Below, in pieces: positions 26,468-36,209 of a stretch of DNA of 64,000 nucleotides. The translations under genes were made by a program, and so were the position numbers. A model generated the notes under the pieces. That model was not told the origin of the DNA. It did no database searches and saw only the letters and a program-made list of their open reading frames with translations. How positions within the stretch are numbered: the stretch's first letter is position 1; the number at the start of each line of letters is the position of its first letter. The stretch is from Pirellula sp. (lineage in GTDB: Bacteria > Planctomycetota > Planctomycetia > Pirellulales > Pirellulaceae), in assembly GCA_021300155.1 (NCBI GenBank), contig JAJTID010000051.1, positions 62,001 to 126,000 of the forward strand, given 5' to 3'.

Positions 26468-27205
26468 ATGACCCGCCAATTTTTTCTTATTGCCGTTTGC
26501 TTATTTCCGTCGGTTCTACTCGCACAAGACGCCAGCACCGCTCCGAAAGAATCTAGAGATCTAAAGAGCATTTTCAATGGAAAAGATTTAAGTGGCTGGG
26601 ATGGTGATCCTACCATGTGGTCCGTCAAAGATGGTGTCATCCATGGCGAAACGACTGCAGAGAATCCTGCAAAAGGCAACACGTTTTTGATTTGGAAAGG
26701 TGGATCGACCAAGGACTTTGAGCTACGTCTTTCGTTCCGATGCAATGCCACGAACAACTCTGGCATTCAGTATCGCTCGAAACATTTCACCGACGATTCA
26801 GCGAAAAACAAATGGGTTGTCAAGGGTTACCAGCATGAACTACGCAACGAAGCAAAGTTTCCCAATATCTCTGGCTTTATCTATGACGAAGGTGGAAAGC
26901 GTGGACGCATTTGTCTCGTAGGTGAAAAAGCGAGCTGGGAGAAAGATGGAAAACAAGTTCACGGAACATTGATCGACCAAGCCGGCTTTGAAAAGCTCTT
27001 CAAACTCGACGACTGGAACGATGTCGTCATCATCGGTAAGGGGAACCAGGTCAAACACTACCTCAACAATCGATTGATTCTGGACTTTACGGACAATGAT
27101 CCTAGCCTCGCTTTGCTCGATGGAGTTCTTGCATTGCAGCTTCATGCGGGCAAGCCGATGTGGGCCGAGTTCAAGAACATTCGTATTCGAGAATTGAAAG
27201 AGTAG
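26468..27205 (+). CDS. Secreted DUF1080 protein
   Basis: The protein has 245 aa with signal peptide MTRQFFLIAVCLFPSVLLAQ. The rest is one DUF1080 jelly-roll: FNGKDLSGWDGDPTMWSVKD, the strand FLIWKGGSTKDFELRLSFR, NNSGIQYRSKHF and the C-terminal AGKPMWAEFKNIRIRELK. It is a more typical family member than the protein at 856-1575, with the central WSVKDGVIHGE motif intact. A periplasmic role in glycoside processing is inferred. A perfect hairpin follows in the 113-nt gap before pgi. Confidence 0.9.
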   Translation: MTRQFFLIAVCLFPSVLLAQDASTAPKESRDLKSIFNGKDLSGWDGDPTMWSVKDGVIHGETTAENPAKGNTFLIWKGGSTKDFELRLSFRCNATNNSGIQYRSKHFTDDSAKNKWVVKGYQHELRNEAKFPNISGFIYDEGGKRGRICLVGEKASWEKDGKQVHGTLIDQAGFEKLFKLDDWNDVVIIGKGNQVKHYLNNRLILDFTDNDPSLALLDGVLALQLHAGKPMWAEFKNIRIRELKE

Positions 27206-27235
27206 TTTTTCGACGACCCTCGGATTCAAAATAAA

Positions 27236-27263
27236 CGAATCACTCGATTTATAGAGTGATTCG
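27236..27263. repeat. Perfect 10-bp inverted repeat between the DUF1080 gene and pgi
   Basis: CGAATCACTC at 27236-27245 pairs with GAGTGATTCG at 27254-27263 around an 8-nt AT-rich loop. There is no T-run after it on the plus strand; it could end the DUF1080 transcript, stabilise an mRNA end or bind a regulator ahead of pgi. Confidence 0.7.
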
Positions 27264-27318
27264 GCGATGGTCCGACATTGTTGCGCATCGCGCCGAGACG
27301 CTATCAAAGCCAATTTAG

Positions 27319-28971
27319 ATGGAACAGAAAATGACGAGGACGACATTTGCGCTTACAAAACTCAGGTCCTGGATTGCTCTTGAGAAGCATGCCGAGGCAA
27401 TTCGAAGTGTTCATCTGCGCACGCTCTTTTCGCAAGATCCGAAACGAGGTGAGCGATTCTGTGCAGAAGTCGCAGATCTGTTCCTGGACTATTCGAAGAA
27501 TCGAATCACAGACGAAACGATTCAGCTTTTGGTTCGACTAGCAGAGGAGTGCGGGCTTCGAGAACGAATCGAATCGATGTTCTCCGGTGAGAAAATCAAC
27601 ATCACGGAGAATCGTGCCGTATTGCACATTGCATTGCGTGCTCCGGTGAACTCGAACGTTTCTACCGATGGAAAGAATGTCGTTCCCGAAGTACATGCCG
27701 TCCTCCAAAAAATGTCGGGCTTCGTCAATCGCGTTCGCAGTGGCGAATGGAAGGGATACACCGGATCGCGAATCAAGAATGTTGTCAACATCGGTATCGG
27801 AGGTTCCGATCTTGGCCCCGTGATGGCGTACGAAGCGCTGCGCCATTACAGCGATCGATCGATTACTTTTCGTTTCGTTTCGAATGTGGATGGAATCGAT
27901 TTTGTCGAAGCAACACGAGACCTGGATCCAGCGGAAACTCTGTTTATCGTTTCCTCCAAGACCTTCACCACGATGGAGACGATGACCAACGCCGAAAGCG
28001 CTAGGGATTGGTTGTTACGTAAACTTGGATCGTGTGAAGCTGTCGCCAAGCACTTTGTCGCTGTTTCGACGAATGCAGAAAAAGTCGCTGCTTTCGGTAT
28101 CGATACTGAGAACATGTTTGGGTTCTGGGATTGGGTTGGCGGTCGTTACTCGATGGATTCAGCAATCGGGTTATCCACCATGCTTGCTGTCGGCCCCGAA
28201 CATTTCTTCGCGATGCTGGAAGGATTTCATGAGATGGACGAGCATTATCGAACAGCTCCCTTCGAGCGGAACGTTCCCGCGTTGATGGGATTGCTCAGCG
28301 TTTGGTATACCAACTTTTTTGATGCGCACACCATTGCAGTCCTGCCATACGAAAACTACTTGAAGCGTTTTCCAGCCTACCTGCAACAACTGACGATGGA
28401 AAGCAATGGGAAGAGCGTTACGCTCGATGGTACCAACGTGACTTACGATACTAGCCCGATTTATTGGGGCGAGCCGGGGACGAATGGCCAACATTCTTTC
28501 TATCAATTGATCCATCAAGGGACGCGGCTTATTCCATGCGACTTTATCGCATTTGTTCACGCCCTCACTCCGGTAGGGCGTCATCATGACATTTTGTTGG
28601 CAAACGTTTTGGCTCAATCAGAAGCGTTAGCCTTCGGCAAAACACACGAACAAGTGAAATCAGAAGGGACCGCCGATTGGCTCGTACCTCATCGAGTTTT
28701 TGACGGGAACCGTCCTTCCAATACGATTATGGCGGATCGTCTCACGCCGAAAGTTCTCGGCAGCTTGATCGCTTTATACGAACATATCGTCTTCACTCAA
28801 GGTGCGATATGGAATGTCAATCCATTTGACCAATGGGGCGTGGAGCTGGGTAAAGCTCTTGCTCAAGCGATCATTCCGGAACTCGAAGGCACAGAGTCTC
28901 CGGAACTAAAGCACGATAGCTCGACGAATAACTTGATCTTGAGATATCGTCAGATGAAGGAAATGAAGTAG
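27319..28971 (+). CDS. pgi: Glucose-6-phosphate isomerase
   Basis: The protein has 550 aa; a second in-frame ATG four codons in has a better-placed GGA and may be the real start. It interconverts glucose 6-phosphate and fructose 6-phosphate. Signatures are [33 protein letters not shown], the second PGI signature region [26 protein letters not shown] with the catalytic Glu, and [13 protein letters not shown] with the catalytic Lys. Length matches bacterial Pgi of the E. coli type. It converges with the PQQ propeller gene 18 nt away. Confidence 0.97.
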   Translation: MEQKMTRTTFALTKLRSWIALEKHAEAIRSVHLRTLFSQDPKRGERFCAEVADLFLDYSKNRITDETIQLLVRLAEECGLRERIESMFSGEKINITENRAVLHIALRAPVNSNVSTDGKNVVPEVHAVLQKMSGFVNRVRSGEWKGYTGSRIKNVVNIGIGGSDLGPVMAYEALRHYSDRSITFRFVSNVDGIDFVEATRDLDPAETLFIVSSKTFTTMETMTNAESARDWLLRKLGSCEAVAKHFVAVSTNAEKVAAFGIDTENMFGFWDWVGGRYSMDSAIGLSTMLAVGPEHFFAMLEGFHEMDEHYRTAPFERNVPALMGLLSVWYTNFFDAHTIAVLPYENYLKRFPAYLQQLTMESNGKSVTLDGTNVTYDTSPIYWGEPGTNGQHSFYQLIHQGTRLIPCDFIAFVHALTPVGRHHDILLANVLAQSEALAFGKTHEQVKSEGTADWLVPHRVFDGNRPSNTIMADRLTPKVLGSLIALYEHIVFTQGAIWNVNPFDQWGVELGKALAQAIIPELEGTESPELKHDSSTNNLILRYRQMKEMK

Positions 28972-28989
28972 TAGGGTACGAGCAAACGA

Positions 28990-30342
28990 TTATTGCTTGC
29001 GAATGCAGTATAGACCATCGATTCCACGAAGGTAGATCGAATCGTTGGCGACTGCGGGTGTTGCCCAAAAAGTGTCTTCGATCTTGCCTTGACCAACGAC
29101 GGGAAACTCGGAGCTCGCTTCGAGTAAAACGGAGTTTCCTTCTTCATCGAGAATGAGAACCTTGTCATCCACGATCAACGGACTTGCCGCGACCATCTTT
29201 AGCATCCCCAAACGTCTCTCTTGAACCTTTTTCCCAGTGCCCGCTTCGTAGGCTCGCAATATATTGTTATCCGTGACCACGACAAACTTGCCAGAGGAAA
29301 CAGGCGAAGCCATCCCTGGTCCTGCTTTGTTTTCAAGCCAGTCGCAGTTGCGAAACGATTGGTTCTTCTTTTCAGGTGTTAGGTCCCCTGAGGCACCAGA
29401 GTGCATCGCGAATAACGGACCCTTGGACATCGGATCAGAACCACCAAAGTAGATTCGATCGGAATCGCTGGCAATCGAACAAGCTGTTGGTGCTTTGACT
29501 TTGTCGATCGTCCATAGTTTGCTTCCATTCGCTGGATCGTAGCTGGTCAGTCGTTCTCCCCCCGAGGAAATCAGTTCCGTTCGAACTCCATTTTCCCACA
29601 CGATCGGCGAACTCCACGAGCTTCCGAATTTATCTCGATTGTCTGACCAAACCACATCGCCTGATCGGGCGTTGAAGCACGTAAGCGATGCGCTTTTTTC
29701 GGTGAAGTGCTGTGCAAATACTTTTCCGTTATGGATTGCCAGCGAGCTTCCGGTGCCAAAACCGTTGTTGGTCGGAAAGGCACCTAGTTCCCTTTTCCAC
29801 AAGGGAGATCCATCATGAGATAACCCCGAAATCGTGCCTGTGGCTCCGAAGAACACATAGACTCCCTTCTCATCGACGACAGGTGATTCTGTAGCATACG
29901 TATTGGACGGATGGATGGGATGCTCTGGACGTCCTTCCACGACAGTCTGTTTCCAAATCAACCGACCGTCCGTGGTGTTGTAGCAATGCACCTGCCACTG
30001 GATTTCAACCTTGGGAGCTGCCGACATTCCGCCCAAACCCATGCTTTGCGGCATTCTTACCCCGCCAGCAAAATCTTTGGGGCGCATCTCTTTGTCCGCA
30101 ACCGCCGTCGTTACGAAAAGCAGTTGTTTCCAAATGACGGGTTGGGACCAACCTGCACCGGGAACGGCTACCTTCCATGCCAGGTTTTTTTCTGCAGACC
30201 ATTCCGTTGGAATGTCTTGATTGCGAACGACTCCACTACCTCCAACTCCCCGAAACTGCGAAAAATCTGCGATTGCCGACGGAATAGTGATACCGGCGAA
30301 CATACTAACCAACGTGATTTTCTGGAAATACTTGCGAGACAT
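28990..30342 (-). CDS. Exported PQQ-like beta-propeller protein
   Basis: The protein has 450 aa from the ATG at 30342; the GTG three codons upstream is less likely. A signal sequence (MSRKYFQKITLVSMFAGITIPSAIA) is followed by repeated PQQ-propeller blades, recognisable as WKVAVPGAGWSQPVIW, YVFFGATGTISGLS-DGSPLWKREL, RSGDVVWSD and YDPANGSKLWTIDKV. Cofactor-binding residues of true quinoprotein dehydrogenases are not evident, so this is likely a structural or protein-binding propeller. Such proteins are numerous in planctomycetes; no partner gene is adjacent. Confidence 0.88.
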   Translation of the reverse strand: MSRKYFQKITLVSMFAGITIPSAIADFSQFRGVGGSGVVRNQDIPTEWSAEKNLAWKVAVPGAGWSQPVIWKQLLFVTTAVADKEMRPKDFAGGVRMPQSMGLGGMSAAPKVEIQWQVHCYNTTDGRLIWKQTVVEGRPEHPIHPSNTYATESPVVDEKGVYVFFGATGTISGLSHDGSPLWKRELGAFPTNNGFGTGSSLAIHNGKVFAQHFTEKSASLTCFNARSGDVVWSDNRDKFGSSWSSPIVWENGVRTELISSGGERLTSYDPANGSKLWTIDKVKAPTACSIASDSDRIYFGGSDPMSKGPLFAMHSGASGDLTPEKKNQSFRNCDWLENKAGPGMASPVSSGKFVVVTDNNILRAYEAGTGKKVQERRLGMLKMVAASPLIVDDKVLILDEEGNSVLLEASSEFPVVGQGKIEDTFWATPAVANDSIYLRGIDGLYCIRKQ

Positions 30343-30469
30343 ACGGATCACTTAAACGTCAAAGGGTTGTAGAGCTGTAGGTTCTGCCGATCAGGCCAGA
30401 CGCGCATCCTAGTATTGCAAGCTGTCAATCTCGCGGACTTTCTTCCGTTACTCAGTAGATTGCCATCCA

Positions 30470-31339
30470 TCAGTTGCTAGTCCATCGTTGGATGGCGTCG
30501 AGTAAAGCTTCTTCGATAGAACGAACCGGAATTCCTGTCGCACGAAGCTTTGCATTGTCGAGTACGCAATTCGATCGGGGTGCGATGGCTGCTAGTCTCA
30601 GAAACTCTTCTTCGCTTTCGAAGTACTCGAATCGCTTGCCAATCGCTATATGCGTCTGGAGCATGCTCACTATCTGCGTCGTGGTCACACAACCCGTATT
30701 GACCACATTGTAGATTCCATATTCGCAGCGACGCCTCCAGCACTCCAAACAGATTTTTGCAAATTCATCGAGCTGGCTCAAGCTATTTGTTGCGTTAAGC
30801 AGCCTTTCGTAAGTCATCAACTTAGAGAGATAGTTTCTCGGAGAATCGATCTCGTTGAACGGCATCCGAGGTCTCCATATGAAGCATGAAGAGCAGTCGG
30901 CAAGGACTTCTTCCCCAAGTGCTTTTGTCCCGGAATAGAAACTGCAATGATTGGATCGAAAACAAAAGTTGGGAATGTCTGACTCAACAAAGCCTGAGCC
31001 ATCAGGTCTCGATCCTTCAAAAATACAACCGCTGGAAACATGCCCAAAGGGTATTCCCGCACGAACGCATGCTTCACGAATTCGGCCAGGGAGAACAGCG
31101 TTCGCAAAAAGGCACTCGGCTTTCGCATGTTCGCATGCGTCGACGTTTGGCTTGCCAGTAAAGCCAGCGCAATTGATGACAAACGATGCTGAGTAATCGC
31201 GTAAAAATCGTGAGAGAGAATCAACACATGCAATGTCGACGTCGTGGCGTGTTGGGGCCACATATACCTCGTTCGATCGTTCAAGTTCCCGAAGGAACGC
31301 TTGGCCGACGTAGCCGCGTGAACCAAGTATGACATTCAT
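30470..31339 (-). CDS. RmlD-like NAD(P)-dependent sugar nucleotide reductase
   Basis: The protein has 289 aa with AAGGA 6 nt before the ATG. It is an extended short-chain dehydrogenase: the glycine motif GSRGYVGQAF at the N-terminus and the catalytic YSGTKALGE (YxxxK). The overall shape and the VINCAGFTGKPNVDACEHAKAE region resemble dTDP-4-dehydrorhamnose reductases. The substrate is unproven. It is divergent from the GT39 operon, which supports a role in making an activated sugar for a surface glycan. Confidence 0.8.
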   Translation of the reverse strand: MNVILGSRGYVGQAFLRELERSNEVYVAPTRHDVDIACVDSLSRFLRDYSASFVINCAGFTGKPNVDACEHAKAECLFANAVLPGRIREACVRAGIPFGHVSSGCIFEGSRPDGSGFVESDIPNFCFRSNHCSFYSGTKALGEEVLADCSSCFIWRPRMPFNEIDSPRNYLSKLMTYERLLNATNSLSQLDEFAKICLECWRRRCEYGIYNVVNTGCVTTTQIVSMLQTHIAIGKRFEYFESEEEFLRLAAIAPRSNCVLDNAKLRATGIPVRSIEEALLDAIQRWTSN

Positions 31340-31533
31340 GGTAATCCTTGCGCGATCCTATTGCCGAAGCATCAATGTGAGCGCGGGTTTTCTAGGGAAA
31401 CGAATAAAAAGGTCTGACCTTCGACAATTGCACATTCTCGCGATTTCATCGGAATTGTGGTAGGATCTTGCGGGAAATGTCTTCCACCCTTGAATCTTCC
31501 TTCAGGGAGTAATTGTTCGCTTTCCCATTTAGC

Positions 31534-33057
31534 ATGAGCTTGTCCCCCAAATCTCTCTTTGTTTGCCTTGTTGCTCTTTTCTTGCTATTGAGGCTTCCGG
31601 TAGCCTACCGACAACCCGGAGGACAGGACGAAGATTGCTACGCGGTCCCAGGGGTGACCATTCTTGAGAACGGCATTCCGCGTTTGCCTCATGCACCTGC
31701 AAGAAACGCAGAGTCGGTGTTTTTCTATGCCGACAAAGGACTCTACTGCGAGCCGCCGCTCTATTTCTATTATCAAGCAATTTTTTACTCGGTGCTTCCC
31801 GTCTGCTACGGGACGGCCAGATTGTCGTCCATGTTCGCGGGATTGCTCTCTGTGTTGCTCGCTTACTATCTGCAACGGAAAGCTGGTGGTTCCGATTGGG
31901 CGGCACTCTGGGGAGCGGGTTTGTTTCTGTTTTCGCGTTGGTTCTACTTTCCAGCGATGAGTGCTCGCCCTGATCTTTTGTGTACTATGTTTGGCCTCTT
32001 ATCCATCGTCTGCATGTTTCGCTGGAGCGAATCGGGCCAAATGAGATGGCTTTGGTTTGCTAGTATAGCGATTGGTGCAGGCGGGATGACACATCCATTC
32101 GCCCTCGTCTACGCGATTCAATTAGCCATGTGGGCGATGTGGAAGTCAGAAGGGAAGTGGCGTGTTTTGAATCCGTTGATTCTGGCTACGGGTGCGTTGT
32201 TGGTTTCCTCTCTTTGGATTCCCCTGATTGCCATACAGCCCGAGGCATTCTCCGTTCAGTTCAGGAATCAGTTTCTCGGCAGCGGTGACGAGGGGCTGTT
32301 GGCCCGGATGTTATGGCCATGGAGATCGTTGTGGTACCATTCCTTTCATGAGTTTGGAATGTGCCGCCACCTCGGAGTTTGGCAATACAGTTTTCCGATT
32401 GTGGTGACTGCGGGATGCATCATGATTCCGAAATTTCGACAAAGTCCGATTTTTACAATCGCAGTATTAGGGATCAGTTCTATCTATCTGATGAGCGTAC
32501 TGGTTGGGCCACACCACCCAGTCAGCGGTTACTGGTCCTATTCTGCTTCGCTCATGTTCATCTGTATAGGCACCATGCTCCAACTCCTAGTTGATAAAGT
32601 AGCAGCACAGTGGTGCGCACGAAAAGCAGATGCCCTAAGATTGGGTGTTGCCGTGCTGGCTTTGGTTTCATTGATTCCGGGCGCTGGGCTCTCTACATTC
32701 AAGGTGCATCTTCAAAATTGGAATGACGAGAACTATAACTCGCCATCCTTCGCGAAGGAATTAATGAACAATCTACCAGCGGATGCTATCGTCGCGGTAG
32801 ATACACAGTTCTTGTTGGATTTTCTTGCTGCCGATCGAAAGGTACTGTTAGCACAAACGCTTCCGGTTTATTTTCGGTTGGATCAAGTTTCATTCGACTA
32901 CCTGGTCGTGAGCCGAACTGGCAAGTTCACGAACATCGTTGAGTCGCTGCCGGTTGAGCTCATATCGACTCATGGGATTGAGGCTGATAAGTTCGCGTGT
33001 TATGCGGAGATTTATCGTCGAATCGATGTCGAGAATGATCGTCGGAGCATTGAGTAA
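31534..33057 (+). CDS. GT39-type membrane glycosyltransferase (ArnT/PMT-like)
   Basis: The protein is about 507 aa, starting at ATG 31534 or at the in-frame TTG 31513, which has GGGAG close upstream. It has many membrane helices and a first loop with the acidic pair QDEDCYAVPG, as in GT-C enzymes that use a polyprenyl-phosphate sugar donor. It transfers a sugar on the periplasmic face to lipid, protein or glycan; acceptor unknown. Its TAA overlaps the next ATG (TAATG at 33055-33059), so the two genes are translationally coupled. Confidence 0.8.
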   Translation: MSLSPKSLFVCLVALFLLLRLPVAYRQPGGQDEDCYAVPGVTILENGIPRLPHAPARNAESVFFYADKGLYCEPPLYFYYQAIFYSVLPVCYGTARLSSMFAGLLSVLLAYYLQRKAGGSDWAALWGAGLFLFSRWFYFPAMSARPDLLCTMFGLLSIVCMFRWSESGQMRWLWFASIAIGAGGMTHPFALVYAIQLAMWAMWKSEGKWRVLNPLILATGALLVSSLWIPLIAIQPEAFSVQFRNQFLGSGDEGLLARMLWPWRSLWYHSFHEFGMCRHLGVWQYSFPIVVTAGCIMIPKFRQSPIFTIAVLGISSIYLMSVLVGPHHPVSGYWSYSASLMFICIGTMLQLLVDKVAAQWCARKADALRLGVAVLALVSLIPGAGLSTFKVHLQNWNDENYNSPSFAKELMNNLPADAIVAVDTQFLLDFLAADRKVLLAQTLPVYFRLDQVSFDYLVVSRTGKFTNIVESLPVELISTHGIEADKFACYAEIYRRIDVENDRRSIE

Positions 33058-33980
33058 TGGAAACTCCTTGCCCGGCATGCCAAGGTAATATGCAATTGCT
33101 ATGGAGAGACGTTGTGGATGCGGAAGGGCTAGCTACCTTTTTCATTTACAAGTGTAGCGCATGCGGTTTAGGAGCGACTTCGCCAGCCCCTGAGAATCTG
33201 GGAGATTACTATCATGCACAATACTACGGTGGCAGGCATGGTTTCACGTCCAAGCTATGCGACCGACGTCGAATTCGATTTGTTGAAAAGCACTGTCGCG
33301 GGCAGAGCCGAGGAAAGCTGCTCGACATTGGCTGCGGAGATGGCTCGTTTCTGCAAAACGCGAAGGAGCTAGGTTGGGATGTTTGGGGTGTGGAAACCCA
33401 GCCTGCTCGGGCGCGTAAGAAAGGACTGCTTGTAATGGAGACCATGGAAGAAGCATCACAGCTCGCTCCGTATGATTGTATTACACTTTGGCATGTACTA
33501 GAACATTTTCGTTCACCCATCGCGGAAATCGAACGAGTATCGAAGTTGCTTTCACCAGGAGGAAAGCTGTTTATTGCAGTCCCAGATTGGGGAAGCTTGC
33601 AGGCTAGGCTGTTCGGCCCACGATGGCTTGCGCTCGACCTACCGCGACATCTTTTTCACTTTACGGAGCGATCGCTGGTTCACGTATTGTCAGCGAACAA
33701 ATTTCGTCGCCTCGAAACTCGCTACAGCGAATTGGAATATGATCTTATGGGCTGGGTTCAAAGTACGTTGAATATTTGCTCGCCACGGAACAATCTTTTT
33801 TTCAAAATAGTTACAGGTAAGAATTGCAACGCGTCTCTGGCGCAACGGATTGTTCATGTAGTTGCAGGCACGGCACTAAGTAGCATGGGGCTAGGCCCGA
33901 TGCTGTTAGCCCGTGAAAGAGGGACTGGCGGCACGTTGATGATCGCGTCGGAGCGTTTCGAGAATGAAGGATGCAGTTGA
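33057..33980 (+). CDS. SAM methyltransferase with N-terminal zinc ribbon
   Basis: The protein has 307 aa. Two cysteine pairs, CPACQGN and CSACGLG, form a likely zinc ribbon at residues 5-40. The class I methyltransferase core has LLDIGCGDGSFLQNAKELG as SAM motif I, and WHVLEHFRSP after it. This pattern is found in methyltransferases that modify sugars during surface-glycan or lipid-linked glycan synthesis. It overlaps the GT39 gene by one base and precedes the GT2 gene by 3 nt, so all three probably serve one glycan. Confidence 0.88.
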   Translation: METPCPACQGNMQLLWRDVVDAEGLATFFIYKCSACGLGATSPAPENLGDYYHAQYYGGRHGFTSKLCDRRRIRFVEKHCRGQSRGKLLDIGCGDGSFLQNAKELGWDVWGVETQPARARKKGLLVMETMEEASQLAPYDCITLWHVLEHFRSPIAEIERVSKLLSPGGKLFIAVPDWGSLQARLFGPRWLALDLPRHLFHFTERSLVHVLSANKFRRLETRYSELEYDLMGWVQSTLNICSPRNNLFFKIVTGKNCNASLAQRIVHVVAGTALSSMGLGPMLLARERGTGGTLMIASERFENEGCS

Positions 33981-33983
33981 CGA

Positions 33984-34772
33984 ATGTATCGAGACAAGCG
34001 GATTGTGGTGGTCATGCCTGCTTACAATGCAGCGAAGACACTGGAACGAACGTGCGAAGAGATTGATCGAACGCTAGTCGATGAAATCGTACTTGTGGAT
34101 GATGCGAGCCGCGACAACACGGTTGCTGTCGCAAAGAATCTGGGACTACACGTCGTAATCCATCCGAAGAATCGAGGCTATGGTGGTAACCAAAAAACAT
34201 GCTACACAACGGCGCTATCACTGGGTGCCGATATCGTTGTCATGGTGCATCCCGACTATCAATACACGCCGTTGCTTGTCCCCGCGATCGTTCCGATGAT
34301 CGGAAATGGCATATACGATTGTGTGATTGCTAGCCGGATTCTCGGTGGTCGTGCAATGCAGAGCGGAATGCCTGTCTACAAGTACGTCGCAAACCGATTC
34401 TTGACGCTTGCTCAGAACATTTTGATGCAATCGAAGCTATCGGAATTTCACACAGGATACCGTGCTTTCTCCAGGGAGTTGCTATTGCAGTTGCCTTTGG
34501 AAGAGAACTCGGACGATTTTGTGTTCGATAATCAGATGCTGTCGCAGGTGATCTACTTTGGCTTTGAAATTGGCGAAATCTCGTGCCCAACCAAGTATTT
34601 CGCGGAAGCTTCGTCCATCAACTTTGCACGTTCTTGCAAGTATGGTCTGGGGTGTCTCCAGACGGCTTCCGCGTTTCGATTGGCGAAATGGGGCGTGAGT
34701 AGTTCGAGGGTCTTCGACCCGTCCGGCGCCAGATTATCGATTAGCGGCCGGCGGCCCATCGAATTCCGTTAA
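33984..34772 (+). CDS. Family 2 glycosyltransferase
   Basis: The protein has 262 aa. GT2 motifs are VVVMPAYNAAKTLERT, the nucleotide-binding DEIVLVDDASRDNT, GYGGNQKTCYTTALSLGAD and MVHPDYQYTP, the last corresponding to the DxD-like metal site. The enzyme would transfer a sugar from a nucleotide donor, perhaps to polyprenyl phosphate for the GT39 partner upstream; that is inference. It ends in a 32-nt overlap with the convergent ThuA gene. Confidence 0.9.
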   Translation: MYRDKRIVVVMPAYNAAKTLERTCEEIDRTLVDEIVLVDDASRDNTVAVAKNLGLHVVIHPKNRGYGGNQKTCYTTALSLGADIVVMVHPDYQYTPLLVPAIVPMIGNGIYDCVIASRILGGRAMQSGMPVYKYVANRFLTLAQNILMQSKLSEFHTGYRAFSRELLLQLPLEENSDDFVFDNQMLSQVIYFGFEIGEISCPTKYFAEASSINFARSCKYGLGCLQTASAFRLAKWGVSSSRVFDPSGARLSISGRRPIEFR

Positions 34773-35529
34773 CAACCGTCTCCAAGAAGACTTCGTCGGA
34801 AAACGTCTCCTTCGAATGTCCATAGGTGGTTCCGAAGACGCGAGCCTTGCCATAATGGTTTGTCCAATAGACAGCATGCTCTTCGCCATCTTTCTCACTT
34901 TTCGAAGTCGCCAAGACAGTCGTGTTTGGCCAGACTTTTTCAATGATGTAGAGCTCATCTTTGGCTGACTTGTAGCCCGACTTTGGAAAGTTCTTCATAA
35001 TGGGGTGGTCCGCCTTTGCAACGGAGACAGGATAGTTGCTTTGATGATCATGTCTCCGGCTGGTGACACCCAAGAATTCTCGCCAGTCATCGACTTTTGC
35101 GGAACGATAGGTATGCATCGCGCAGTGAATAACGACTGCATTCACACCGTCGAAGTGAGGCTTGGTGATGCAGCGGATGTAGTCCGGGTCGTCGGTGTCG
35201 GCAAAACATTCGTTATGGATGACCACCTCGAATCCTTCGGCCCATTTTGGATTTTTGTACCACGAGATCATGGCTTTCGTCCCTTTGCCCCCTTCGTTGA
35301 CGACCGTCCATTGGATGGAGAGCCCCCGTTCTTTTGCGGCGAGTTGCAGAGTTTTCGTCTGAAAATCGTAGTCGTGGCAGCATCCACCGGTAACCAGGAG
35401 CACCGAAATCGGCTTGGAATCGGCCGAAGGAGCTGTATTTGCAGGGGTCTGAGCACACGCAGAGCTGGTAATTACAAGGAATAACGCGGCAGGGGTAGCG
35501 AACAAAAATCGTCGTATCTCGGTGATCAT
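34741..35529 (-). CDS. Exported ThuA-domain protein
   Basis: The protein has 262 aa from the ATG at 35529, whose signal peptide (MITEIRRFLFATPAALFLVITSSACAQ) is good; in-frame sequence upstream to 35643 looks non-coding. The ThuA fold, a class I glutamine-amidotransferase-like domain, shows ISVLLVTGGCCHDYDFQTKTL, EVVIHNECFADTDDPDY and VVIHCAMHTYR. ThuA domains occur near sugar-degradation genes and are frequent in planctomycetes; the activity is unknown. Its 3' end lies inside the GT2 gene on the other strand. Confidence 0.88.
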   Translation of the reverse strand: MITEIRRFLFATPAALFLVITSSACAQTPANTAPSADSKPISVLLVTGGCCHDYDFQTKTLQLAAKERGLSIQWTVVNEGGKGTKAMISWYKNPKWAEGFEVVIHNECFADTDDPDYIRCITKPHFDGVNAVVIHCAMHTYRSAKVDDWREFLGVTSRRHDHQSNYPVSVAKADHPIMKNFPKSGYKSAKDELYIIEKVWPNTTVLATSKSEKDGEEHAVYWTNHYGKARVFGTTYGHSKETFSDEVFLETVVNGIRWAAGR

Positions 35530-35609
35530 GGCAAGGGTCCAAAAGTATGGGAAGCGACAGCGGTCCCCATTATACCGTGAACTTTTCGACAAGGGAAAAC
35601 GGCGCAACG

Positions 35610-35639
35610 TTGACAATCGGGTTGACTTTTTGCTACAAT
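35610..35639 (+). promoter_or_regulatory. Strong sigma70-type promoter before the FCCGNC protein
   Basis: TTGACA (35610-35615) and TACAAT (35634-35639) are separated by 18 nt, and TG precedes the -10 (TGCTACAAT). The ATG is 56 nt downstream. This is the best housekeeping promoter seen in the window. Confidence 0.7.
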
Positions 35640-35694
35640 CCAAACCGAATTCTCGTCTAAACCGTTTCCGTTCGTTAAGTGAGGGAGAGATAGT

Positions 35695-36147
35695 ATGAAG
35701 AGCACAATGTTGGCATTGGCAGCGTTTGTATTTACGTTTGTAGGCGTTGCGTACGCGATTGAGAAGGTGGACCTGAAGGACATCAAGTGCATGATGAACC
35801 TTAAGTCACCAGCAAAAGAAGACAAGTCAAGCGACTGGAAAGAGGGCAAGGTTTATTTCTGCTGTGGAAATTGCCTAGCTAGTTTCGAAAAGGACAAGAA
35901 GGCAAAGGCTGCACAAGCCAACCATCAGTTGATTGCAACAAAGCAAGTGGAGCAACAAGCTTGCCCATTCTCGGGTGGAAAGCTAAATGCAGAACAAAAA
36001 GTCGAGTTCAAGGGAGCAACGATTTCCTTCTGCTGCGGCAATTGCAAGGCAAAGGCTGAGAAGATGTCAGACGAAGACAAGGTTGCGAAGCTCTTCGGCG
36101 AAGAAGCTTACGACAAGTCCAAGTTCAAGAAGGTCGCCGCCAAGTAG
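35695..36147 (+). CDS. Secreted protein with two YHS/TRASH-like FCCGNC modules
   Basis: The protein has 150 aa: signal peptide (TMLALAAFVFTFVGVAYA), then two similar modules. The first has Cys32 in IKCMMN and the hairpin VYFCCGNC at 53-60; the second has Cys90 in ACPFSGG and ISFCCGNC at 110-117. A lone Cys then FCCxxC, after a beta strand, is the pattern of YHS/TRASH-type metal-binding folds. The rest is lysine-rich. Expected to bind a transition metal, possibly copper or iron, in the periplasm. It has its own strong promoter and terminator, so it is a monocistronic and likely abundant protein. Not assignable to a named family. Confidence 0.8.
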   Translation: MKSTMLALAAFVFTFVGVAYAIEKVDLKDIKCMMNLKSPAKEDKSSDWKEGKVYFCCGNCLASFEKDKKAKAAQANHQLIATKQVEQQACPFSGGKLNAEQKVEFKGATISFCCGNCKAKAEKMSDEDKVAKLFGEEAYDKSKFKKVAAK

Positions 36148-36209
36148 ATCTGGCAGGTCCGGATTCTGGCAGTGTCGGATTCATGGGCTGGACCGATTAA
36201 TTCGAATAC

